64,000 nucleotides of DNA from Psychrobacter immobilis (GTDB lineage Bacteria > Pseudomonadota > Gammaproteobacteria > Pseudomonadales > Moraxellaceae): the NCBI RefSeq assembly GCF_904846225.1, contig NZ_CAJGZJ010000003.1, positions 124,001 to 188,000 of the forward strand, read 5' to 3'. The notes under the pieces were generated by a model that ran no database searches, had not been told where the DNA came from, and worked only from the letters and a program-made list of their open reading frames with translations. The position numbers and the translations under genes were made by a program. This document shows, piece after piece, positions 44,067-54,027 of the stretch. How positions within the stretch are numbered: the stretch's first letter is position 1; every line of letters starts with the position of its first letter.

Positions 44067-44098
44067 AAAAAACCGCCTCTCATCTAAGGCGGTTTTTT
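44067..44098. terminator. Bidirectional Rho-independent terminator
   Basis: AAAAAACCGCCT ... AAGGCGGTTTTTT between the Bax-inhibitor-1 gene and the convergent P-ATPase gene. Confidence 0.9.
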
Positions 44099-44125
44099 AT
44101 GGATTAAATTCAAGTCTGATTCAGA

Positions 44126-47023
44126 CTAAGCGCGTTTTAAACGCAGCGCATTCAATACGACGAACAATGAGCTTAATGACATGCCAATAGCAGCAAGCCA
44201 AGGCGGGACGTAACCCAAAGCGGCTGGTATCAATACACTACTATTATAAATAAGTGCCCAGCGAAAATTTTGTTTGATGATACGTTCCGTTTTATTAGCG
44301 ATACGCTTAGCGGCAGTAATGGATTCGATTTGTCCATTTAAAATAATGCTATCACTTGATACTTGGGCCAAATCTGCTGCCCCAGCAATTGAGGTCGACA
44401 CATCTGCCGCCGCCAATACTGGTGCATCATTGATACCATCTCCGACCATTAGTACTACCGCACCTTCAGCCTGCAATTTTTGAATATGATTGACCTTATC
44501 CATTGGCGATAGGCCGTTATAGGCAAATGGCAGACCTAAGTTTTTAGCCATCACTAGTGCTTGTGGACTTGGATCTCCTGTCAGCATGATCGGTTCAATA
44601 CCTTGTCCTTTGAGCATATCAATCATGGGTTTGACACTGTCACGTACTTTATCATTAAAGTAAAAACACGAAAGCGCTTGCCAATCCTTTGACTCACTTT
44701 GCTGACGAGACAAGACTACCGCTGAGCTGGCACGGTGTGTCGTCAAATCAATGGTAAATTCAGGATTTACATCAGAATTAGTATTCATTTTATCTAAGGC
44801 AAAATCGACATGACCAATTCGGTATGACACTCCATCAATCACCGCTTCTACGCCGCCTGCGGGATAATGATGCAACTCTTGTGTCGCTGGCAGATGCAAT
44901 TGATAAGCAGCGGTCAGTAAAGCATGAGCAATGGGGTGACGACTTCCCACCTCTAGAGCTGCCGCGATGGACAATACTTTGTCTTTTTGTTCAGATAACG
45001 CTAAGGCATCATTTTCATTATGATTTATAGACGCTGAGTTTATAGACACTGAGTTTATAGACACTGAGTTTATAGACACTGAGTTTACAGGCGCTAAGTT
45101 TATAGGCGCTATTAGCTCAATATTGAGTAAGTTTGGCTTGCCATAAGTCAGCGTACCTGTTTTGTCAAAAGCCACATGGGTGATCTCAGCCAGCGTTTGT
45201 AGCGTATGTCCACGCGTCGTTAAAAAACCATAGCTGGCCAATCGATTTGTTGCCACCGTTAAGGCAATGGGGGTCGCTAAAGATAGCGCACAAGGACACG
45301 TCGCAACCAAAACCGCTACCGTCGCCCAAATAGCTTGGCTTGGATCGACCATGTACCATCCAATAAAGACCAAGACTGACAATACTAAAATCCGCGCGAC
45401 AAACCAACGCGCCAATTTATCGGCTTGCTGTGCCAGCTTTGGCTTTTCACTCATGGCACGATTCATTAGCCGATCAATCAAGCCAATTTGGCTGTCTTTT
45501 GGCAGCGCTGTGACTAGCATCTCAAATGGTTGACTATCATTTTGTGCACCGCCAACGATATAATCGCCCTGAGTCTTGATAATCAAGTCGCCCTCACCCG
45601 TTAGCAAGCTTTGCGACACCGTTGCGGTTGGACTGAGCAAAATACCATCACTGATGATCTCAGAACCTGCCTCAACCATGACGATATCACCCACTTGTAA
45701 GCTGTGGGTGGTCACCATCTGTTTTTCTTCTGTATGATCTTTAGGTAATGATAGACCTAGTAATTGATTGCGTGTCTGCTGCCATCCTTGTGCAATATGT
45801 GACGTTAACTGATGAACATTGGCATCCATGCTCTGCATAAAGTTAGGCATAAAACTGGACACATTTTGGTCGCTGCTCTCATGCACATCTCCATCACTGA
45901 CCTGAGTAGCAGGATCCTCACTTTCCTTATTAACCATTGTTTTTTTGAGACTATTTTGCTCTAACTGCTGCAAAATGCGTTTAGCAGCCTCTTTATCTTC
46001 AGCAATCTTTTGAACCAGTACAGGTTCAATTACCACCAAATCATTGGCCATGGTAGCGGCTTTTAAACGCGCATTATGCTCAATATAACGCCCAGCCAAC
46101 AAGAATAAAATAAACATACTGACTGAATCATAGTATGTCTCTCCTTGTCCTGTGATAGTGGCATAGAGACTGGCAAAAAAAGTAATAATCAAAGCAAGAC
46201 TGACGGGCACATCCATATTGACTTGACGGGCGCGAACCGCTGACCATGCTGAGGTAAAAAAAGGCATGCCCGCATAAAAGAAAACAGGCGTACTAACAAA
46301 TAGAGAGACCCAGCGCAAAAAATCTCGCTGAAATATCAACATATCGCTATATTCACCAAAGTAAAGGGCAACGGCATACATCATGGCTTGCATCGCCCCC
46401 AAAGCTGCGATACCTAGACGCAATAGCATCTTATTGTTATGACGTGCCAGCATGGCTTCATGAGTATCTTGCCGATAAGGCTTGGCTTCGTAGCCGATTT
46501 CGTTGATAACGGCTAAAATGCGACTAATGGGTAGTTTTTCTTCATTCCAAGTTACCCGCATACGCTGATTGGTCAAGTTAACCTGACATTTATCAATACC
46601 CTCTAACTCAGCTAAACGCGACTCAATCAACCAAGTGCAAGCCGCGCAGCGTAGATTATTGACAGACAATTCTGCCACTGACAGACCATCTTGCGCATAA
46701 ACAAACTGAGATTTTATCTCATCATGATCGTAAACTTCGAGGCGCGTTAACTGGGTTGGCAGACTTGCCGTGCGGTTAATCTCTGAGCGGTCCAAATAAT
46801 ATTGCTCAAGTCCAGCCTCTACGATGCTTTGTGACGCCAGTTGACAGCCCATACAACACATCTCACGCGACTTGCCTAGTATTTCAGCATAAAATGGTGG
46901 CTGCGGCACAGGATCACCGCAATGAAAGCAGTGACCTGCAAGTGGCAGCACTAACCCTTCAGTGATAGAATTGTCTTCATGATAATGAGTGGTGGATGCC
47001 ACTGGTGATGGAGTACTAGACAT
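44126..47023 (-). CDS. ccoI: Copper-transporting P1B ATPase, CcoI/FixI type
   Basis: A 965-residue inner membrane pump. The N-terminal region has CFHCGDPVP (about 32-40) and a CCMGC cluster (PF12156-type). A heavy-metal-associated domain has CAAC (about 126-129). Eight membrane helices follow, with CPC at about 577-579. DKTGTLT (Asp about 618) and GDGINDAPVLAAADVS are intact. FixI/CcoI pumps supply copper for cbb3 oxidase assembly, but ccoNOPQ is not adjacent. Two insertions are unusual: about 95 polar residues before the actuator domain (near 340-435), and a tandem pentapeptide array (V/A-N-S-V-S-I) right after the phosphorylation site (about 638-668). Average family length is about 800. Confidence 0.92.
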   Translation of the reverse strand: MSSTPSPVASTTHYHEDNSITEGLVLPLAGHCFHCGDPVPQPPFYAEILGKSREMCCMGCQLASQSIVEAGLEQYYLDRSEINRTASLPTQLTRLEVYDHDEIKSQFVYAQDGLSVAELSVNNLRCAACTWLIESRLAELEGIDKCQVNLTNQRMRVTWNEEKLPISRILAVINEIGYEAKPYRQDTHEAMLARHNNKMLLRLGIAALGAMQAMMYAVALYFGEYSDMLIFQRDFLRWVSLFVSTPVFFYAGMPFFTSAWSAVRARQVNMDVPVSLALIITFFASLYATITGQGETYYDSVSMFILFLLAGRYIEHNARLKAATMANDLVVIEPVLVQKIAEDKEAAKRILQQLEQNSLKKTMVNKESEDPATQVSDGDVHESSDQNVSSFMPNFMQSMDANVHQLTSHIAQGWQQTRNQLLGLSLPKDHTEEKQMVTTHSLQVGDIVMVEAGSEIISDGILLSPTATVSQSLLTGEGDLIIKTQGDYIVGGAQNDSQPFEMLVTALPKDSQIGLIDRLMNRAMSEKPKLAQQADKLARWFVARILVLSVLVFIGWYMVDPSQAIWATVAVLVATCPCALSLATPIALTVATNRLASYGFLTTRGHTLQTLAEITHVAFDKTGTLTYGKPNLLNIELIAPINLAPVNSVSINSVSINSVSINSASINHNENDALALSEQKDKVLSIAAALEVGSRHPIAHALLTAAYQLHLPATQELHHYPAGGVEAVIDGVSYRIGHVDFALDKMNTNSDVNPEFTIDLTTHRASSAVVLSRQQSESKDWQALSCFYFNDKVRDSVKPMIDMLKGQGIEPIMLTGDPSPQALVMAKNLGLPFAYNGLSPMDKVNHIQKLQAEGAVVLMVGDGINDAPVLAAADVSTSIAGAADLAQVSSDSIILNGQIESITAAKRIANKTERIIKQNFRWALIYNSSVLIPAALGYVPPWLAAIGMSLSSLFVVLNALRLKRA
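45021..45110. repeat. In-frame tandem repeat, 15 bp x 6, inside ccoI
   Basis: GAGTTTATAGACACT occurs three times and three more units differ by a few bases. On the coding strand it gives repeating SVSIN pentapeptides. Period 15 keeps the frame, so copy-number change would alter length only. Confidence 0.9.
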
Positions 47024-47504
47024 AATCGCGCTTACTTCCTTTATATAGGTTTGCTCGAACCCTATTTGCTCTAAGTAAACTTGCTATCATTAATTGTGTT
47101 CAACATCGTACAAAATAGCGGTTTTCAATAATCTCGGCTTCAGCTATTTGGCACAGCATAAGCACTACTAAGCATAAGTACCACTAAGCATAACCACTAC
47201 TAAGCATAAGCACTATTAGCTGTCAAAAAATAAGCACCAAAAGCGGATTCATACAAAATACATCGTGATAGCAGTCGTAAATTGCTATCTTATATAGCAA
47301 ATATAAACTCAATTAAAAGCTGCCAACGCTTTACTGTAGATATCTATGTTTCAATAGAGATTATACTATAAGCAACGGCTTTGAGCAGTATAACTGCCCA
47401 TCGCCTATTAGCAATGAATACTTGCATTGACGATGATAGATTGAAAAATTTGTCAATTTGCGTCATTATGAGGCAGTTTTTTATCCAAAAATGGTGCGAC
47501 ATCA
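47024..47504. other. Divergent region, ccoI / mrcB
   Basis: Contains the 16-bp tandem repeat at 47155-47218. The rest is AT-rich and must hold both promoters. No gene was seen. Confidence 0.45.
47155..47218. repeat. Short tandem repeat, 16 bp x 4
   Basis: AGCATAAGCACTACTA, AGCATAAGTACCACTA, AGCATAACCACTACTA, AGCATAAGCACTATTA: four exact-period units. Confidence 0.92.
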
Positions 47505-49967
47505 GTGCAAAAATCCAATTTCAAGCTACCACAGTCATCTAAGCATGCTCGGCATACGCTACCCTCACAGCAGCGCGGCTTGGTGTTTAGTAGTATTATA
47601 TTAATCGTCATCATCGCTGGCATGGTGTTATTGGCACTATATTTAATCAAACTTGACCGCACCATTACTCACAAGTTTGAGGGCAAGCGCTGGGATATTC
47701 CTGCCAAAGTATATTCTCAGCCGCTTGAATTATATCAGGGCGCTAATGTCGATACCGATACCATGAAGAAGTGGCTGGAGTTGCTTAATTATCAAAGCGA
47801 CAAAGCTTATGATCGCACTGGTACTTATCATAAAGCAGGCAATACCTACTTTATTCATACGCGCGGTTTTACTTATAGCGCAAGCGATAAAGACAGCGAA
47901 CAAGTCATCAAAATGACGATTGCTGGTAATAAAATTGATTCAGTTCAAAGTACGGTGCCTGCCAAAAGCGGCATCATTCGCTTAGAGCCTGTGAATATCG
48001 GTGGTATTTATCCAGACAGTAATGAAGATCGTTTGGTTGTGTCTTTAGATGAGGTGCCACAACCATTAATTGATGCTTTGATAGCCACTGAGGATCGCGC
48101 ATTTTATGAGCACAAAGGGGTATCTATACGCGGTATCGCTCGTGCTGTACTGAACAACTTTTCTGGCGGCTCTAGACAAGGCGGCTCGACTATTACTCAG
48201 CAGCTTATCAAAAACTTCTATCTCAATTCAGACCGTACCCTAAAACGCAAAGCCAATGAGGCATTGATGGCTGTGCTGCTAGAGCTGCATTATAGCAAAG
48301 ATGAAATTTTGCAAACTTATCTGAATGAGATTTACTTAGGTCAAAACGGCAACCGTTCTATCAATGGTTTTGGCTTGGCTTCGCAGTTTTATTTTGACAA
48401 ACCACTTAAAGAGCTGCGTTTAGATCAACAAGCCTTGCTCGTCGGTATGGCAAAAGGCCCGAGTATTTATAATCCACGCCGCAATCCAAACGATTCAAAA
48501 GCGCGCCGTGATATTGTGCTCAGCAATATGCTGGCAGTAGGCTCAATCAATCAAGAAGATTATGATAAAGCGTTAGAGAGACCGCTTGGTGTCGTTGATA
48601 AGCCTGTTGAAGGTAAGAGTCAATTTCCTGACTTTTTGGATATCGTTAAGCGTGAACTCAATACCGTATACTACTCTGATGATCTCAAAAATGAAGGTCT
48701 GATTATTATTAGTACCTTAGACCCTATTGCTCAGTTAGCCGCAGACAAAGCCGTTGATAAAAAGCTGGGTGAGCTACGTCGTAATAATAGCAAAACCAAA
48801 AACCTGCAAGGCGCGTTAGTGAGTGCCAATCCTGAGACAGGCGAGCTTGTTTCTGTGGTAGGCAGTGGCAGTGAATTTACAGGCTTTAACCGTGCTGTCG
48901 ATGCCAAGCGTCAAGTAGGATCGTTATTAAAGCCCATTATTTATATGACAGCGCTTGAAAGTGGCCGATATAACCTCGCCAGCTCCATAGATGACTCACC
49001 CATTACTGTCAATCTAAACGACGGTACCAAGTGGAACCCTAAAAACTATGACAATCGCGATCATGGTTATGTTCCTCTTACCACAGCTTTATCGCAATCT
49101 TATAATCATAGCGCGGTACGCTTGGGTATGGAGTTTGGGGTAAGCACATTTGCCAAACAATTACAGCGTATGGGTGTTAAAGAAAAAATACCGCCTTATC
49201 CTTCTGCTTTGTTAGGTTCGGTCAATCTTAGCCCAATGGATATGCTTGGCGTTTACCAAGTTTTTGCAACTGGTGGCTTTCGCACGCCTATTCATAGTAT
49301 TCGTAGTGTCATTGATGATCGTGGTCGTATCTTACAACGTACTGGCCTTAATACTCAGCGTAGCATTCCACCTGAGACCAATTTTTTGACCAATTATGCT
49401 TTACAGCAAGTGGTTGCAACGGGTTCAGGTAAACGTGCGCAATCGCTTGGTAGCAATTTAAATCTGGCGGGCAAAACAGGCACGACGAATGATTTCCGCG
49501 ACGCTTGGTTTGCAGGCTATAGTGGTAACTATGTCAGTGTGGTTTGGGTTGGTCGTGACGACAATAAGCCGATTGGGTTGAGCGGTGGTACTGGGGCATT
49601 ACCAGTCTGGGTTGATTATATGAAACAATTGAAACTCACGCCTGTGGCATTACCAGAGCCTGAAGGTATCGAGTGGCTATGGCTTGAAAATAACTCAGGT
49701 AAATTGTCTAATGAACGCTGTGCCGATGCTCGCTACTTACCAGTGCTGTCAGCGCATCTACCAGAAGAGGCCAGCAGTTGCGCTATAGGCTTGTATCAGC
49801 AAGATCGTGAGCAAGTGCAAAGCGAGCAAGGTGCTATCAACCAGCAACGCCGCCGTGAAGGTTTAGAGATTCCAGATGGCGAAGCGGTTGATAATGACGG
49901 CCAAACAGAGAATGACGCAGAAAGTCGTGCAGATACTTGGTATGATCGTGCTGTTGAATGGTTCTAA
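47505..49967 (+). CDS. mrcB: Penicillin-binding protein 1B
   Basis: An 820-residue bifunctional peptidoglycan synthase of the inner membrane. It has a short cytosolic tail, one membrane helix (about 25-48) and a UB2H-like region (about 70-150). The glycosyltransferase domain has ATEDRAFYEHKG (Glu about 197) and GGSTITQQLIKNF. The transpeptidase domain has SLLK (Ser about 473), SYNHS and KTGTTND (about 656). The acidic, Asp/Glu-rich C-terminal tail is about 40 residues. The start is taken as GTG at 47505, with only weak ribosome binding support, so a nearby alternative is possible. A lipoprotein gene follows 31 bases downstream. Confidence 0.95.
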   Translation: MQKSNFKLPQSSKHARHTLPSQQRGLVFSSIILIVIIAGMVLLALYLIKLDRTITHKFEGKRWDIPAKVYSQPLELYQGANVDTDTMKKWLELLNYQSDKAYDRTGTYHKAGNTYFIHTRGFTYSASDKDSEQVIKMTIAGNKIDSVQSTVPAKSGIIRLEPVNIGGIYPDSNEDRLVVSLDEVPQPLIDALIATEDRAFYEHKGVSIRGIARAVLNNFSGGSRQGGSTITQQLIKNFYLNSDRTLKRKANEALMAVLLELHYSKDEILQTYLNEIYLGQNGNRSINGFGLASQFYFDKPLKELRLDQQALLVGMAKGPSIYNPRRNPNDSKARRDIVLSNMLAVGSINQEDYDKALERPLGVVDKPVEGKSQFPDFLDIVKRELNTVYYSDDLKNEGLIIISTLDPIAQLAADKAVDKKLGELRRNNSKTKNLQGALVSANPETGELVSVVGSGSEFTGFNRAVDAKRQVGSLLKPIIYMTALESGRYNLASSIDDSPITVNLNDGTKWNPKNYDNRDHGYVPLTTALSQSYNHSAVRLGMEFGVSTFAKQLQRMGVKEKIPPYPSALLGSVNLSPMDMLGVYQVFATGGFRTPIHSIRSVIDDRGRILQRTGLNTQRSIPPETNFLTNYALQQVVATGSGKRAQSLGSNLNLAGKTGTTNDFRDAWFAGYSGNYVSVVWVGRDDNKPIGLSGGTGALPVWVDYMKQLKLTPVALPEPEGIEWLWLENNSGKLSNERCADARYLPVLSAHLPEEASSCAIGLYQQDREQVQSEQGAINQQRRREGLEIPDGEAVDNDGQTENDAESRADTWYDRAVEWF

Positions 49968-49998
49968 AAAAACTTTAAAACTTATAAAGGGTCTCAAC

Positions 49999-50832
49999 AT
50001 GGTGTCAAATATCACGCAAACAGTCTCAGCCAAGCAAGGCGTTATTATGCCGCTTAAAAGGACTGCACTTGCCAACACAGTATTGGCAGTCGGTGCCTTT
50101 ATCGCCATGCTGAGTTTGAGTGCCTGTCAGACTGCGCCCAGTACGACTGGTACGGCTGCTACGAGGCAAACCATACCCATTCAAACTGACTCATCGTCGC
50201 AAATGCCAAAAACAGCGGCTACCACAGTAGTAACTACGGTTACTCAAGCACCTATTGTCAGAACCGATGACGAAATCGATAATACAATTGATCCTTATAG
50301 CACCTCCGACTCATCAGAGCCATTTAATCCGTTGACGCAAGAAACCCCTATCTTTACGCCATCTAGCTCAGCAGCAGATCAATCTAATACAGTGGTTACC
50401 CCGCCTTCTCGTAATGACTACATGATTTCTGAGCCATCGGTGCCCTCACATAATGAGCTATTAGAGCAGGCCAGAAAAAACTCCCAGCAGCGGACGCAAA
50501 AGGCTGCCAGTAATAATAGCAATTTGCCAGCGTTTCGCAATTTGATGCAAGCGGGTATCAGTCAGCTAAAAACAGGCAAACTGACCAATGCCGAAAATAG
50601 CTTTACTCGCGCCCAGCGTCTCGCACCTAAATCCTCTGCAGTTTACTTTTATTTGGCACAAGTGGCATTAAAAAAGAACCAACCTCGCAAAGCAGAAGCA
50701 ATGGCACGACGCGGTTTAAGTTTTTCTCAAGATACGGGTCGCAGGCGAGCGCTGTGGCAAATAATTTTGCAATCAGGGCAAGCCCAAAGCAATTCACGCG
50801 TCATTAGTGAAGCGAAGCAAGCTTTACGCTAA
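49999..50832 (+). CDS. Lipoprotein with TPR-like repeats
   Basis: A 277-residue probable outer membrane lipoprotein, lipobox LSAC (Cys about 42). After a Thr/Ser/Pro-rich, low-complexity region (about 45-175), two tetratricopeptide-like helices occur near 190-250 (LMQAGISQLKTGKLTNAENS and AVYFYLAQVALKKNQPRKAE). It lies 31 bases behind mrcB, so it may be a regulator of PBP1b, similar in position and type to LpoB-like factors, though not homologous by eye. The ATG at 49999 has AAAGGG seven bases upstream. The ATG at 50047 would give a more usual lipoprotein signal. Confidence 0.78.
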   Translation: MVSNITQTVSAKQGVIMPLKRTALANTVLAVGAFIAMLSLSACQTAPSTTGTAATRQTIPIQTDSSSQMPKTAATTVVTTVTQAPIVRTDDEIDNTIDPYSTSDSSEPFNPLTQETPIFTPSSSAADQSNTVVTPPSRNDYMISEPSVPSHNELLEQARKNSQQRTQKAASNNSNLPAFRNLMQAGISQLKTGKLTNAENSFTRAQRLAPKSSAVYFYLAQVALKKNQPRKAEAMARRGLSFSQDTGRRRALWQIILQSGQAQSNSRVISEAKQALR

Positions 50833-50858
50833 TATTTTTAGATTTTGCATCCTTAACT

Positions 50859-50894
50859 TTTGAAGTACTAAGTATATTTGAAGTACTAAGTATA
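50859..50894. repeat. Short tandem repeat, 18 bp x 2
   Basis: TTTGAAGTACTAAGTATA is directly repeated between the lipoprotein gene and prmA. Confidence 0.75.
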
Positions 50895-51001
50895 AAAGTT
50901 ATTTTCCAATAATTTTTGTACTCTATATATTTATAAGTTATCCAATACTAATCGTTTATCTACAACATATATTCATTTTATTTTCGCTTAAGGTTATCGT
51001 T

Positions 51002-51928
51002 ATGGCATGGCAACAACTGCACTTACAGTGTGAAAAAGCAAACGTCGATTTGGCTGAGGCACTACTACTCGAAGCAGGCGCATTATCAATCGCTTTAGAC
51101 GACGCAGGTGACCAACCTCTATTTGAGCCATTACCTGGTGAATCACCACTATGGGATGACGTTATCTTGACTGGATTATTCGATGCGACCGACGCTGCGG
51201 GTAGCCGTCAGGCTGTCGAGCAGTTAAGCCATGAAATCGCAGCGCAAGTACAAGCCACACGTATCTGGCTAAGCGCCGTTGATGATAAAGATTGGGAACG
51301 CGAATGGATGAGCAACTACCACCCTATCCAATGCGCAAATGATTTATGGATTGTACCAAATTGGCTCACGCCGCCCAATCCTGATGCGACCAATATTATC
51401 ATGGATCCAGGACTAGCCTTTGGTACAGGCTATCATGCCACTACTCGTTTATGTCTCGACTGGCTCACAGAGCAAGACTTAACAGATAAAGTAGTCATTG
51501 ATTATGGATGTGGCTCAGGTATTTTGGGCATTGGGGCTTTATTGTTAGGGGCGCGCCAAGTGTATGCAGTCGATATCGACCCACAAGCAGTACTCGCGAC
51601 CAATCAAAATGCAGAACGTAATGATGTTGGTCATTGCCTACAAGCATTTTTACCAGAAGCGTTTGCCGATTATTGTGCGCAAAATGATATCTTGCCCGTA
51701 GACGTTATCGTCGCCAATATTTTAGCCAAGCCACTTATTGGTTTAGCACCTTATTTTGCCACACTTATGGCACCTAAAGGCCGTATTGTATTAGCAGGTT
51801 TGATCGAATCACAAACCGAGGACGTCACTGCTGCTTATCAGCCCTATTTTGCGCTTGATCCAAAGCATGCTTTTACGGCACAAGAAGAACAACATTGGCA
51901 GCGGTTGTCTGGTACATTTACAGGCTAG
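51002..51928 (+). CDS. prmA: Ribosomal protein L11 methyltransferase
   Basis: A 308-residue SAM-dependent enzyme that trimethylates ribosomal protein L11. The N-terminal ferredoxin-like domain is followed by the linker DPGLAFGTGYHATTRLCLDW, SAM motif VIDYGCGSGILGIGALLLGA and catalytic NILAKPL (about 240). Length and motifs match E. coli PrmA (293). The start at 51002 is supported by AAGG 10 bases upstream. It is followed by the zinc-ribbon gene and fis. Confidence 0.97.
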   Translation: MAWQQLHLQCEKANVDLAEALLLEAGALSIALDDAGDQPLFEPLPGESPLWDDVILTGLFDATDAAGSRQAVEQLSHEIAAQVQATRIWLSAVDDKDWEREWMSNYHPIQCANDLWIVPNWLTPPNPDATNIIMDPGLAFGTGYHATTRLCLDWLTEQDLTDKVVIDYGCGSGILGIGALLLGARQVYAVDIDPQAVLATNQNAERNDVGHCLQAFLPEAFADYCAQNDILPVDVIVANILAKPLIGLAPYFATLMAPKGRIVLAGLIESQTEDVTAAYQPYFALDPKHAFTAQEEQHWQRLSGTFTG

Positions 51929-52109
51929 CAACATTTAATTACATCTGTTACGATAGAGGGCGGTCAAATGTTATCTATTTGACGCCACTCTATCGTTGCC
52001 TGTGACTCATAAATTTGTAGAGTATCTAAATGGCATTATTAGTATGATAGGCAACTGTTAGTGAGTGGCTAAGCGGTATTGATCATCATACTTTTTTGGA
52101 TTCGACTCT

Positions 52110-53321
52110 ATGACCACGCCAATAAAAACTCAGTGTCCTCATTGTCATGCCTGCTTGAAAATACAAAAATCTCAGTTAAATCAAGCAAAAGCGACTGTCG
52201 AATGTGATCACTGCCACCAGAGATTTTTGGTCAACAAACATCTTATTGTCACTCCTGATGCTTTTAATACTGCTACTACTGAAGCCGATACAATAAAGAC
52301 CAATATAAGTGGTCAATCCAATCTGAATGGTCAACCTTCAAAAGAATTTTTCTCTGATACTTTAATCCATGACGACTTAATTCATGATGACATGATTTAT
52401 GATGATATGGATACCGATGGGCCAGCAGAAACGACGTCAGATTATGACTCATTAGACAGCATGGATGCGTGGTTGACTCAAACCAGTCATACCGATACAT
52501 CGATTGACGAACCATCAAATAATACTCCTAAAACAATCAATAAAAATAGCCGTTCGTCCGTGAAATTATCGCCCTCTCCCGCTGTAACAAAGCATACATC
52601 ATCACAACAGTCTGCACTTAGCTCAACAGAGGCTAATGATCTTTATGCAAATGTTGACAACTTCGCTGACAATTCATGGCTCGAAAAGCTTCTTATAGAA
52701 CAAAATAAAAGTGAAAGTATGCCGCAAGATGACACAGATTTATCGCAATTATTGATCGATATGGGTGTTTCTCTCAAAGATGAAGATAACCTCTCTGAAG
52801 AGCGTATCAGAAAAGCGCAAGCACAAAAAAGGTTTGCACCAACGTCAGAAAAACATTCGATCGCATCGCTACTGTGGGCACTTGGATGCTTGGTATTAGC
52901 ACTGCTACTTTTTGCACAATATGTCATTTTTAACCTAGATAATTTGGTCAAAAATCCTGTTTATGCTCAGCGCCTTCAGGCGATATGTTCGATCGCGGCT
53001 TGTAGTTTGCCTAGTGCAGATCTAAGCGCATTCGCCATTACCAACGCCAGTCACAAAGCCAGTCAAGTTCAAACGACTGGTGCATTTAGTGATGTGAGTG
53101 CTACATTAAACAACCAAAGCGCAAAATCGCAGCTCTATCCTAATGTTAAAGTCAGCGTTTATGGCGCAGATAATCTGATTGGCGAGTTTATCGCAGCACC
53201 GAATGACTATCTTTTGAGTAAGCAAAGCCAATTAGCCGCTGAAAGTGACCGACAATTACTACTCACGATACCTATTGCCAACGCACAAATTCGAGAAGTT
53301 ACCTTGCTCCCTATGTATTGA
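52110..53321 (+). CDS. Zinc-ribbon/DUF3426 membrane protein
   Basis: A 403-residue protein. The N-terminal MJ0042-type zinc ribbon has CPHC (9-12) and CDHC (32-35). A long acidic, Ser/Asp-rich linker (about 45-245) follows. One membrane helix (about 250-275) anchors a C-terminal DUF3426 domain (about 285-403, with CSIAACSLP near 290-300). The topology would put the zinc finger in the cytosol and DUF3426 in the periplasm. The function is unknown. The family often sits beside prmA, dusB and fis, as here, except that dusB is missing. Its linker includes a 5-residue tandem repeat (see 52362). Confidence 0.85.
   Translation: MTTPIKTQCPHCHACLKIQKSQLNQAKATVECDHCHQRFLVNKHLIVTPDAFNTATTEADTIKTNISGQSNLNGQPSKEFFSDTLIHDDLIHDDMIYDDMDTDGPAETTSDYDSLDSMDAWLTQTSHTDTSIDEPSNNTPKTINKNSRSSVKLSPSPAVTKHTSSQQSALSSTEANDLYANVDNFADNSWLEKLLIEQNKSESMPQDDTDLSQLLIDMGVSLKDEDNLSEERIRKAQAQKRFAPTSEKHSIASLLWALGCLVLALLLFAQYVIFNLDNLVKNPVYAQRLQAICSIAACSLPSADLSAFAITNASHKASQVQTTGAFSDVSATLNNQSAKSQLYPNVKVSVYGADNLIGEFIAAPNDYLLSKQSQLAAESDRQLLLTIPIANAQIREVTLLPMY
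52362..52406. repeat. In-frame tandem repeat, 15 bp x 3, in the zinc-ribbon gene
   Basis: TTAATCCATGACGAC, TTAATTCATGATGAC, ATGATTTATGATGAT encode LIHDD, LIHDD, MIYDD. Confidence 0.85.
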
Positions 53322-53511
53322 GCACACTTTTTAAGTAAGGTAGCTTTTTATAGATAGAATCGATATGTTATAAATATCATCGATATGAACGCTAATTAAT
53401 AATAGTGCTGGCAAGATAACGACCAATATATCAGTGCTAGACAATATTAATTTGATATAATACCCTAACATCTTATGGTTTGATTTCCTCTAATCTCAAG
53501 GATATTATCTT

Positions 53512-53874
53512 ATGGCACCTCATGCACAGCATAATGCCAATCATTTTGCCAAAAGCCCTGAGTATCCTATCGACTATAATAAAAGTGATTATCAACATCC
53601 GGCTTATGGTTCCAGCTCCTCTCTAGAAAACTATGCAAACTATACGCACGAGCCACTGCGTGTGCATGTAGAGCGGGTGGTAAGACAGTATTTTGCAATG
53701 CTGGGTGATGATATACCTACCGACTTATATGAGCTTATTTTAAAGCAAGTCGAAGAGCCGCTTTTAACGGTTGTCCTTGAACACTCTCGAGGTAATCAAA
53801 CCAAATGTGCACAAATCCTCGGTCTGAATCGCGGTACTTTACGCAAAAAACTCAAAACCTATGGATTAATGTAG
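53512..53874 (+). CDS. fis: DNA-binding protein Fis
   Basis: A 120-residue nucleoid protein. The C-terminal helix-turn-helix VLEHSRGNQTKCAQILGLNR followed by GTLRKKLKTYGL is the Fis DNA-binding motif. The N-terminal part is about 20 residues longer than E. coli Fis (98) and His/Asn-rich. Fis bends DNA and activates rRNA and other growth genes. AAGGA precedes the ATG. purH follows, with a terminator-like hairpin in between. Confidence 0.95.
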   Translation: MAPHAQHNANHFAKSPEYPIDYNKSDYQHPAYGSSSSLENYANYTHEPLRVHVERVVRQYFAMLGDDIPTDLYELILKQVEEPLLTVVLEHSRGNQTKCAQILGLNRGTLRKKLKTYGLM

Positions 53875-53986
53875 CACCAGCCATATGACCGCACCTATCT
53901 TCATTGATAAGCATTATGCATGGCAATTGAACGTTCATGACTTTATCCATTGTGATACTGTCTACAATAATTGTCGTTATCACCTT

Positions 53987-54013
53987 GCCAGACGTTTACG
54001 TCAGGCTTTTTTT
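53987..54013 (+). terminator. Terminator hairpin in the purH leader
   Basis: GCCAGACG TTTA CGTCAGGC followed by seven Ts, ending 14 bases before the purH ATG. It may end the fis transcript or attenuate purH. Confidence 0.75.
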
Positions 54014-54027
54014 ATGGAAGTTTTTTT

